From Achromobacter piechaudii NBRC 102461 (GTDB lineage: Bacteria; Pseudomonadota; Gammaproteobacteria; Burkholderiales; Burkholderiaceae_B), in NCBI RefSeq assembly GCF_001571245.1, contig NZ_BCTK01000001.1, positions 744,001-808,000 of the forward strand: a DNA stretch of 64,000 bases, in the 5' to 3' direction. Within the stretch, counting starts at the first letter, position 1. Each line of letters begins with the position of its first letter. Positions 1-7,889 of this stretch are shown piece after piece. Under the pieces are notes generated by a model. The model was not told the DNA's origin and made no database searches. It saw nothing but the letters and a program-made list of their open reading frames with translations. Position numbers and translations under genes: made by a program.

Positions 1-3000
1 GTCGTGGACGTGAACGGCCGCCTGTTGGCGCCCGAGGTCTACGTGTACGGCAGCGACAGCGGCGACAACACCATCAGCTTCGGCGCCAGTGCCGAGGTCG
101 GTGGTGCGCTGGACGGCAACGGCGCGTTGACGCAGGGCGACCTGCTGGACGTGACGGGCGGCTCGGGTCAGGACACTGTGCAGGTCAATGCGCTGCTGAT
201 CAATCAGCAGCAGAGCATGGTGCGGACCCTGGGCGGCGACGACTCGGTGACGTTCGCCGACACCACGGTGCGCGGCGCGGTGACCGTGCTGATGGGCGCA
301 GGCGCTGACGCCGTGACGGTGCAGAGAAGTGGCATTACCGGCGCGCTGACGGTAGATGCCGGCGACGGCGGCAACGTCGTGCTGGTGGAGTCGGTGACGG
401 TGGGCGGCGATGTGTCGATCACAACCGGCGCGGATGCGGATCAGATCACGTTGCAGGGTACGGACGTGACCGGTTCGGTGACGGTGTTCGGCGGCGACGG
501 CGCTAACGTCGTGCTGGTGGATACGGTGACCGTGGGCGGTGATGTGTCGATCACGAGCGGCGTGGATGCGGATCAGATCACGTTGCTGGACACGGACGTG
601 ACCGGTTCAGTGATGGTGTTCGGCGGCGACGGCGCTAACGTCGTGCTGGTGGATACCGTAACCGTGGGCGGCGATGTGTCGATCACGACCGGCGCGGATG
701 CGGATCAGATCACGTTGCAGGACACGGACGTGACCGGTTCAGTGACGGTGTTCGGTGGCGACGGCGCTAACGTCGTGCTGCTGGATACGGTGACCGTGGG
801 CGGCGATGTGTCGATCACGACCGGCGCGGATGCGGATCAGATCACGTTGCAGGACACGGACGTGACCGGTTCGGTGATGGTGTTCGGTGGTGACGGCGCT
901 AACGTCGTGCTGGTGGACACGGTGACCGTGGGCGGCGATGTGTCGACCACGACCGGTGCGGATGCCGATCAGATCACCTTGGTGGACAGCGGCCTGACCG
1001 GCGCGCTGACGATTGCGGCGGGCGCTGGCGACAACACCTTGTTGCTGGACACCCTGACGGTGGGCGGCGCTACCCGCATCACCGCGGGCTCCGGCCAGGA
1101 CGTCATCATGCTGCTGGACAGCGGCTTGATGGGCGCGCTGACGGTGGACGCGGGCGATCGCGACAACGCCGTGCTGCTGGATACCGTGACGGTCACCGGC
1201 GCAACGTCGATCACGACGGGCGCGGGCGATGACGGAATCACGCTGCGCCAGAGCGGCTTGACCGGCTCATTGACGGTGGCGGCCGGGAACGGCGACAACA
1301 GCGTCTTGCTCGATACCGTAACCGTGGGCGACGACACGTCGATCACAACGGGCTCGGGCAATGACGTGATCGGCTTGACCGACAGCGATCTGACCGGCGC
1401 GTTGACCATCATTGCCGGTGACGGCGACAACGGCGTGCTGCTGCAAACCGTGACGGTCGGCGGCGACACTTCCGTTTCCAGCGGCCAGGGCGATGACCTG
1501 ATCGCCCTGGTGGATAGCGGCCTTGCCGGCATGCTGACGGTGAACGCAGGCGACGGAGAAAACGTCGTCGTGCTCGATACCGTGACCGTGGGACGCGACA
1601 CCGCCATTACGACTGGCTCGGGCGCGGATCAGATCGGTCTGGTCGATTCCGATCTGGCCGGCTCGTTGACCATCGACGCCGGAGACGGCGCGAACCTGAT
1701 CCTGATCGACACGGTGTCCATCGACGGCGACACCGTCATCGCCACGGGCACGGGCGCGGACGAGATCAGCCTGCTGGATAGCGCGGTGGGCGGTTCGCTC
1801 GCCATCGCGGCGGGCGACGGCGACAACACTTTGCTGACGGATACCGTAGTCGTGGTGGGCACGACCGCGATCACCACGGGCCTGGGCGCTGACCTGATCA
1901 CGCTGTCCGATTCCGACTTCCTGGGCCGTCTGTCCGTGGACGCCGGCGCGGGCAACGACAAGATCTGGATGGCACGCATCCTGCTGGGCAGCGGCGCGAC
2001 CGTGCTGGCGGGTGCGGGCGACGACATCATCTACCTGTCGGCGCGCGCGCTGGCCGGCGGCGTTTCGCTGCACGGCAACGACGGCGACGACCTGATCGTG
2101 CTGGACCAGCTGCCTACGCTGACCAGCCAGCAGGGCGCGGCCGGCGTGACGGATCGCGTCGACGTCGACGGCGGCCGGGGCGCGGATCGCATCATCGTGA
2201 ACCTGGCCCAGGCGCTGACGTCCATCGTCATCAACGTGCACGATTCCGACGACAACGGCCTGGAAAACCTGTCGGAGCTGAACCAGCTGACGATCAACGG
2301 CACCACGCAGGACGAGACCTTCCTGGTGCGCGAACACTTCGTGGCTAAGATCACGCCGCAAGGCGCGGGCTACGCCAGCGAAGTGCAGCGCGTGAACTAC
2401 GACCGCAGCATGACGGGCGGACTGCGCCTGAATGCGGTGGACGGGGCTAACCGCTTCTATATCGACGACACCAGCACCTATGTGGTCATCGACGGCGGCC
2501 TGGGCAGCGATGCGTCCAAGCACAACGAATACCAGGTCGGCCAGTTGTACGCGCTGGACCGCCAGTTCCCCAACGTGGGCGCGGGCGATGCCATCGATAC
2601 CGTGCAGACCACGCAAGGCTATCTGTCGCGCGGCAACAGCTACGGCCTGACCCTCTACGGCGCGGAAAACAGCAGCAACGTCTTCCGCATCTACAGCAAC
2701 GCCGCGCCGCTGGCGCTGTTCGGCGGCAAGCGCGACGACGAATTCATGGTCTACGCGTTCAAGCAGGCGCCAGCCGAAGGCGGCGGTTATGTCGTCAACG
2801 GCCCCGTGTCGATCGATGGCGGAGCAGGCCTGAACACGTACACGGTGCTGGGCTCGGAAGACGACGACGCCTTCGTGCTGACGCAGGAAGGCATCCGGGG
2901 CGCCGGGCTGAACACCAGCTACCAGAACATTCAGCGCGTCAATCTGGATGCGCGCGAGGGCAATGACCACATCTACGTGCTGTCCACGCGCAGCAACGTC

Positions 3001-6000
3001 ATCACGACGCTGATCGGCGGACGCGACAGCGACACCTTCGATCTGTCGGGCGACGTGGCCGGCAACACCATCGTGACCGGTCGCGGCGGTTCGCGCGACG
3101 TGCTCGATGGCGCGCAACCGGTCAGCATCGCCGCGCAACCGGGGCAGTTGGACGCGAACGGCGGCAACACGCTGTCGCTGGCGATCAATCTGGACCTGAA
3201 CGTGCTGCCGCGCCCGGCCTCGGGCCAGGCGTATGTGTCGCTCAGTAGCGCCATGGTGGCCTCGGCCCTGTATGGTTCGTTGACGCAGGGCGTGGGCCTT
3301 GCCGCCACCGATTCGATGGCGGCCGCCATGCAGAGCCTGCAAGGGCGCGGGCTGTTGCTGTCTACCGATGGCGGGCTGACCTGGCATCAAAGCGTGGTGC
3401 TGACGTTCGACGCGAATGGCGTCGGCGCGCAAGCCTGGGGCGCCATGCAGCAGGTGCTGGTCAAGGTCGAAGACGGCGCGGGCGTGGGCTTGCCGCCGTT
3501 GAGCCTGGCGGGCCGGGACCTGTATCTGTCGGCCTCGCTCTTTACGACCTTGCCCGGTCTGCAAGACGTGGCGCTGCCGCCGATCCTGGTGCGCGTGGCG
3601 GACCCGGCCTATGCCGGCCCCGCCAATGACGCAGGCAAGGTGCGCGACCCGCGCGCCAGCGACCAACCGGTGGTCAGCGTAGATCCGGTCACCGGGATCA
3701 GCTATGCCAACCACGGCGACCAGCCGCACGATGTGTCCGGCATCCAGGGCACGCTGCTGATCGAAGGCGATACGCTGGACCGCCCCGATTACGACGGCAC
3801 GCTGCATGCGGGCGTGGGCCTGCCGGGCGAGACCGACGGCGTGCTGGGCGCGCGCCAGGACGGCGTGGCGTCCACCGCGCCGGTCAACGACCGCATCCGG
3901 CTCTTCAACGACGGCACGAGCGCGGGCCAGAGCGGCATGCAGGGTCAGGTCGACAACCTGGGCGGCCTGGGTCGCGTTTACGACAACGCGCAAGCGGCCG
4001 ACTTTGGCCGCATCACCGGGCTGGGCATGACGCCGGGCCTGGGCGGCGCGGGCGGCACGGTGTCGCAGACGAGCGCGGCGGGCACGCACGTGTTCGACCG
4101 GGGCATTGTGTTCCACGGCGTGCAATCGGTGAACACGATGCTGGGCCAGGGCGACGACACCTACACGGTGCGGCACGCCACGGTCGGCACCGTCACGCTG
4201 GTTCAGGGCGGCGGTGGCAACAACCTGCTGGTGGCCGAGGGCGCCACGGTGGGCGGCACGGACCGTCCGGTGCTGCTGTTCGGTTCGACCAGCCAGGACG
4301 ACGCCTACTACACCGCGCAACCCGGCCAACGGGTGGCGGGGCAGGCGCTGCACTTCGGCGCCGCAGGCAACAACGTGCTGGACGCGCGCACCACCACGCA
4401 GGGCGTCATCCTGTACGGCGGCGCGGGCAACGACCTGATCCTGGGCGGATCGGGCAACGACCTGATCGCCGGTGGCGGCGGCAGCAACATCATCCATGCG
4501 GGCCAGGGCAACAACATCGTGTTCGGCAACGCCGGCATGAACATCAGCCTGGATGTGCCCATGGACATGAGCGCGGCGGCGGCGGCCGACGGGCAATCGC
4601 TGGCGGCGCTGACGCTGGTGCTGACGCCCGAGCAGGCGGCCGCCCTGGCGGTGGGCGCGTCAGCGGACGGGCTCGTGGCGGGCGGCAACACGATCACGGC
4701 AGGAGACGGCAACAACATCGTGTTCGCCAACTACGGCCGCATCGTGACGGTGGAACCGGTCAACTTCCTGCGTCAACGCGGCGATTTCATCGACGCGGCG
4801 GCGCCGGGCGCGGGCGTGCGCTATCTGGCGGGTTCGGGCTTGCAAAGCCTGGAAACCATCAACCTGCCTGCGGGCGGCACGAACACCATTACGGTGGGCG
4901 CGGGCCGCAACGCCTTGTTTGGCGGCATGGGCGATGACGTCATCCGCGCCGAGGGCGCGGGCGGCTTCAACCTGATCGCCGGCGACGGCGCACGGGCGGT
5001 GTTCACCGCCGCTGGCCGTATCGCGCTGTTTGAATCCACCTACGCTTCGGTGGGCGGTTCGGACAGTCTCTACAACAATGGCGAAGGCGTGATGATCGGC
5101 GGCATGGGCGCGGACCAGTTGGAAAGCGGCGCGGGCAGCAACGTGATGTTCGGCGACAGCGGCCGCGTGGCGATGGTCAACGACCGCCTGAGCCTGATCG
5201 AAACCGTGGACATCGCGTTCGGCGGCAACGACATCCTGCTGGCAGGCACGGCCGGCAACTACATGCTGGGCGGCCTGGGCGCGGACAACTTCCGCGGCAA
5301 CTTCTCCAAGGATGTGATTGTGGGCGACTTTGCCGCCATCTATATCGAACCGGAGAGCGGCCGCGTGGTGAACCTGACCCGCTTCGGCATGGGCGGCAAC
5401 ACGCCCGACCTGATCACCCGCACGCTGGAAGATCTGTATTCCTGGAACGGGGACTTTGGCGCCTGGCCGCGTCCGGCCTATATGCCGCTGATGACGCGCT
5501 GGAGTGCGGGCGCATCGGTCACGGCCGGGCAGGAAGAGCAAGCGCACCGGGTCAGCATGGGACCGGCGCAGCCGGACATCGCAATCGCGCGCCACGACGG
5601 CGGACTTTCCGACTATGCTTCGGCGGGCGCGCGGGGCGAGGTGTTCCTGCGCACCGATCAAACTGCGCAAGGCTCGGGCCAGGGCTATCCGTCCGGCGCA
5701 CAGCCTGCGCCGGGCAAGCAGCCCGAGCCCAAGCCCGAGCGGCAAGCGGACCCGGATGCCGCTCCGCAAGAAGGTGCGTCGTCCGACCAACCGGCGCTTG
5801 TCGCGCCGAAGACGGCGGCGCTGACTGAAGCCGACCCGGCCGTCGATGGCAGCGCGTCCGCCGATCCGGGGAACGCCTTGGCCGAGCAAGTGGCCATGGC
5901 GGCGGGCGTGGGCATCCTGGGCTTGAGCGGTGCGCTGGGCAAGTCGGGCAACGCGACGGTCGTGTTCAATTCAAAGACCAATACCTGGGAACCGAAGGTC

Positions 6001-6066
6001 AGCCGCAAGCGCGGACTGAGCGTACGGCAACCGGTGCTGACGGAGCGTGAAAGCAAGGATGAATGA
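1..6066 (+). CDS. Giant repeat-containing surface/exported protein, 3' part (5' end outside window)
   Basis: The frame is open from the first base, so the visible ~2020 residues are the C-terminal part of a larger protein. Residues ~90-661 are 13 tandem 44-residue repeats rich in Gly, Asp, Thr and Val, with the look of a parallel beta-roll or beta-helix. A middle section (~700-1450) is Gly/Asp-rich and less regular. RTX-like GGxGxD nonapeptides cluster at ~1470-1510 and recur at ~1640, ~1700 and ~1757, suggesting calcium-dependent folding outside the cell. The tail has a Pro/Lys/Glu/Ala linker (~1890-1950), a short hydrophobic Ala/Gly stretch and a basic end. It overlaps the next gene by 8 bases, so it is probably co-transcribed with the adaptor, protease and SecA-like genes and is the likely cargo. 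Exact function is not recognisable. A LEPR-XLL or similar N-terminal motif could lie upstream but cannot be seen. Confidence 0.8.
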   Translation, partial: VVDVNGRLLAPEVYVYGSDSGDNTISFGASAEVGGALDGNGALTQGDLLDVTGGSGQDTVQVNALLINQQQSMVRTLGGDDSVTFADTTVRGAVTVLMGAGADAVTVQRSGITGALTVDAGDGGNVVLVESVTVGGDVSITTGADADQITLQGTDVTGSVTVFGGDGANVVLVDTVTVGGDVSITSGVDADQITLLDTDVTGSVMVFGGDGANVVLVDTVTVGGDVSITTGADADQITLQDTDVTGSVTVFGGDGANVVLLDTVTVGGDVSITTGADADQITLQDTDVTGSVMVFGGDGANVVLVDTVTVGGDVSTTTGADADQITLVDSGLTGALTIAAGAGDNTLLLDTLTVGGATRITAGSGQDVIMLLDSGLMGALTVDAGDRDNAVLLDTVTVTGATSITTGAGDDGITLRQSGLTGSLTVAAGNGDNSVLLDTVTVGDDTSITTGSGNDVIGLTDSDLTGALTIIAGDGDNGVLLQTVTVGGDTSVSSGQGDDLIALVDSGLAGMLTVNAGDGENVVVLDTVTVGRDTAITTGSGADQIGLVDSDLAGSLTIDAGDGANLILIDTVSIDGDTVIATGTGADEISLLDSAVGGSLAIAAGDGDNTLLTDTVVVVGTTAITTGLGADLITLSDSDFLGRLSVDAGAGNDKIWMARILLGSGATVLAGAGDDIIYLSARALAGGVSLHGNDGDDLIVLDQLPTLTSQQGAAGVTDRVDVDGGRGADRIIVNLAQALTSIVINVHDSDDNGLENLSELNQLTINGTTQDETFLVREHFVAKITPQGAGYASEVQRVNYDRSMTGGLRLNAVDGANRFYIDDTSTYVVIDGGLGSDASKHNEYQVGQLYALDRQFPNVGAGDAIDTVQTTQGYLSRGNSYGLTLYGAENSSNVFRIYSNAAPLALFGGKRDDEFMVYAFKQAPAEGGGYVVNGPVSIDGGAGLNTYTVLGSEDDDAFVLTQEGIRGAGLNTSYQNIQRVNLDAREGNDHIYVLSTRSNVITTLIGGRDSDTFDLSGDVAGNTIVTGRGGSRDVLDGAQPVSIAAQPGQLDANGGNTLSLAINLDLNVLPRPASGQAYVSLSSAMVASALYGSLTQGVGLAATDSMAAAMQSLQGRGLLLSTDGGLTWHQSVVLTFDANGVGAQAWGAMQQVLVKVEDGAGVGLPPLSLAGRDLYLSASLFTTLPGLQDVALPPILVRVADPAYAGPANDAGKVRDPRASDQPVVSVDPVTGISYANHGDQPHDVSGIQGTLLIEGDTLDRPDYDGTLHAGVGLPGETDGVLGARQDGVASTAPVNDRIRLFNDGTSAGQSGMQGQVDNLGGLGRVYDNAQAADFGRITGLGMTPGLGGAGGTVSQTSAAGTHVFDRGIVFHGVQSVNTMLGQGDDTYTVRHATVGTVTLVQGGGGNNLLVAEGATVGGTDRPVLLFGSTSQDDAYYTAQPGQRVAGQALHFGAAGNNVLDARTTTQGVILYGGAGNDLILGGSGNDLIAGGGGSNIIHAGQGNNIVFGNAGMNISLDVPMDMSAAAAADGQSLAALTLVLTPEQAAALAVGASADGLVAGGNTITAGDGNNIVFANYGRIVTVEPVNFLRQRGDFIDAAAPGAGVRYLAGSGLQSLETINLPAGGTNTITVGAGRNALFGGMGDDVIRAEGAGGFNLIAGDGARAVFTAAGRIALFESTYASVGGSDSLYNNGEGVMIGGMGADQLESGAGSNVMFGDSGRVAMVNDRLSLIETVDIAFGGNDILLAGTAGNYMLGGLGADNFRGNFSKDVIVGDFAAIYIEPESGRVVNLTRFGMGGNTPDLITRTLEDLYSWNGDFGAWPRPAYMPLMTRWSAGASVTAGQEEQAHRVSMGPAQPDIAIARHDGGLSDYASAGARGEVFLRTDQTAQGSGQGYPSGAQPAPGKQPEPKPERQADPDAAPQEGASSDQPALVAPKTAALTEADPAVDGSASADPGNALAEQVAMAAGVGILGLSGALGKSGNATVVFNSKTNTWEPKVSRKRGLSVRQPVLTERESKDE
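268..1983 (+). repeat. 13 tandem 132-bp coding repeats (44 aa each)
   Basis: Thirteen in-frame units of exactly 132 bp run without indels from 268 to 1983. Units starting at 400, 532, 664, 796 and 928 are almost identical in DNA. Units from about 1060 onward diverge strongly while keeping the pattern V-G-G-D-x-S-I-T-T-G then D-Q-I-x-L, L-T-G-x-L-T-V, G-D-G-x-N-x-V-L-L-D-T-V-T. The mix of homogenised and old copies suggests recent duplication or gene conversion in the 5' part. Confidence 0.92.
4411..4530 (+). repeat. RTX-like glycine/aspartate nonapeptide block
   Basis: In the giant protein frame this stretch reads as successive GGAGNDLIL, GGSGNDLIA and GGGGSNIIH-like nonamers, the classical calcium-binding RTX pattern. 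Isolated partial copies recur at about 4921, 5098 and 5269. Only a few units, so calcium binding is plausible rather than certain. Confidence 0.7.
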
Positions 6067-7882
6067 TGCAGTCGTGCCCGCGCAGGTCAAGCGCGCGGAT
6101 CTGGCATGGTGGTCGGCGCTGTCGTCCGCCACCGATCGCCAGTCCTTCCTGGACGCCTGGCTGGCCTTGCAGGCCGGCCAGCTGTCGGGCGTGCGCCATG
6201 CCGCGCTGATCCTGGGCGAGCCGGACACCGGCCCGTTCGAGGCCGTGTCGCAATACCCCGTGGGCAGCCGCGCCGGCGCGGCCTTCTATGGGGCGGTGGA
6301 CGAGGCCTTGCAGGGCCGCGAAGTGGCCGTGTCGGCCGATGCCGCTGGCCTGGTGGTGGCGTATCCGCTGGTGCAGAACGGCCTCATCCATGGTGTGGCC
6401 GCGTTTGAAACCGTCATGCAGGCCCCCGAGCCACTGGTGCAGGCGCTGCGCTGGGGCGCGGGCGTGCTGGAACTCTGGCTGCTCCAGCAGCAGGAAACCG
6501 ATAGCGCGCAAACGGTCGAACGCCTGATGGTCGTGATCAATTGCGTGGCGCGCTCGCTCAAGGAAGGGCAGTTCAAGGACGTGGCGCTGACCTTGGTGAC
6601 CGACCTGGCGACGCGGCTGGAATGCGACCGGGTCAGTATCGGCTTCCGGCAGGATGGCCGCAGCAAGGTGTATGCCTTGTCGCACAGCAGCCGGCTGGTG
6701 CAGAACATGAATCTGGTGCGCAGCGTGGCCGAGGCCATGGACGAAGCCATCGACCAGAACACCACGCTTTGCGTGCCGCAGGACGAGGGCCGCACCATCC
6801 AGCTGCGCGCGCACCAGAAGCTTGCGCGCGAATTCGGCAACCGCAACGTATTGACAGTGCCGGTCGCGCCCGACAACGAGGCGCGCGGCGCGCTGGTGTT
6901 CGAGCGCCCCGACGACCTGCCGTTCGACAAGGCCAGCATCGAACTATGCCAAAGCGTGGTGCTGCTGGCGGGCCGCGTGCTGTATCAGCGCTTGCAGCAG
7001 GAACGCCCCTTGTGGCGCAAGGGGCGCGATGCGCTGCTGCGCGAAGCGGGCCACCTGCTGGGGCCGCGCCACATCGGCCGCAAGCTGGCGGCCCTTGCGC
7101 TGGTGGCGGCGGTGGCGTTCGCCGTTTTCGCGCACGGCCCGTACCGCATCAGCGCGACAGCCACGGTGCAGGGCGTGGTCCAGCGCGTGCTGGCCGCGCC
7201 CTTCGATGGCTATATCAGCGATGCGTCGCGGCGGGCGGGCGACGTCGTGAAGCAGGGCGACGCGCTGGCGGCGCTGGACACGCGCGAGACCGAATTGGAA
7301 TTGCTGCGCGCCGGCAACCTGGAAGTGCAGTACCGCCGTCAGGCCGAAGAAGCCTCGGCGCGGGGTGACAGCGCGGCGTCCGCCATCGCACAGGCGCAGG
7401 CGCGCCAGGCGATGGCGCAGATCCAGTTCTATCGGGAACAGGTCCAGCGCTCGACCTTGCGCGCCCCATTTGACGGCGTGATCGTCAGCGGCGACCTGAG
7501 CCAGCAGCTGGGCGAGGCGGTCAAGCGCGGGCAGGAGCTGTTCAAGCTGTCGCCGCCGGACGGCTATCGGCTGTGGCTGGATGTGGAAGACCGCTTGATC
7601 GACGACGTGGCGGTGGGGCAGACCGGCAGGGTGGCGCTGGCCGCGATGCCCGACCGGCAGATTCCGTTCACCGTCACACGCATCGTGCCCCTGGCGCAGG
7701 TGCAGGAAGGCAAGACCGTGTTCCGCCTGGAGGCCAGCCTGGAACCGGCGGCGGCGCAGGCGCTGCGTCCCGGCATGGAAGGCGTGGGCCGGATCGATAT
7801 CGACCAGCGCCGCTATGCCTGGATCTGGACGCACGGGTTTTTTGATTGGCTCCGCCTGAAGTGGTGGGCCTGGTTCGGCTGA
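6059..7882 (+). CDS. GAF-domain HlyD-type membrane-fusion (periplasmic adaptor) protein
   Basis: A 607-residue protein. Residues ~150-305 resemble a GAF sensor domain, here cytoplasmic. One transmembrane helix lies at ~342-358 (Ala/Val-rich). It is followed by a periplasmic HlyD/biotinyl-lipoyl half (around VVKQGDALAALD), an alpha-helical hairpin rich in Ala/Gln, the second lipoyl half (LRAPFDGVIVSGD) and a beta-barrel region. The ATG at 6059 is chosen because it overlaps the upstream stop and has a GGAG about 13 bases upstream; the in-frame GTG at 6047 has no spacing for a ribosome site. Adaptors of this family join an inner-membrane exporter to an outer-membrane channel. A large N-terminal GAF module is unusual for the family and suggests that export is gated by a cytoplasmic signal. 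No ABC transporter or TolC-like gene is visible nearby. Confidence 0.82.
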   Translation: MNDAVVPAQVKRADLAWWSALSSATDRQSFLDAWLALQAGQLSGVRHAALILGEPDTGPFEAVSQYPVGSRAGAAFYGAVDEALQGREVAVSADAAGLVVAYPLVQNGLIHGVAAFETVMQAPEPLVQALRWGAGVLELWLLQQQETDSAQTVERLMVVINCVARSLKEGQFKDVALTLVTDLATRLECDRVSIGFRQDGRSKVYALSHSSRLVQNMNLVRSVAEAMDEAIDQNTTLCVPQDEGRTIQLRAHQKLAREFGNRNVLTVPVAPDNEARGALVFERPDDLPFDKASIELCQSVVLLAGRVLYQRLQQERPLWRKGRDALLREAGHLLGPRHIGRKLAALALVAAVAFAVFAHGPYRISATATVQGVVQRVLAAPFDGYISDASRRAGDVVKQGDALAALDTRETELELLRAGNLEVQYRRQAEEASARGDSAASAIAQAQARQAMAQIQFYREQVQRSTLRAPFDGVIVSGDLSQQLGEAVKRGQELFKLSPPDGYRLWLDVEDRLIDDVAVGQTGRVALAAMPDRQIPFTVTRIVPLAQVQEGKTVFRLEASLEPAAAQALRPGMEGVGRIDIDQRRYAWIWTHGFFDWLRLKWWAWFG

Positions 7883-7889
7883 CGAGAAG

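Noticed and set aside
268..1983. CRISPR-like regular repeats
   Set aside because: The 132-bp units are coding, in frame and without spacers.
1267..4596. Very long open frame antisense to the giant repeat protein
   Set aside because: It mirrors GC-rich repeat coding sequence, has low-complexity His/Arg/Ala/Val composition, and no ribosome site or family resemblance.
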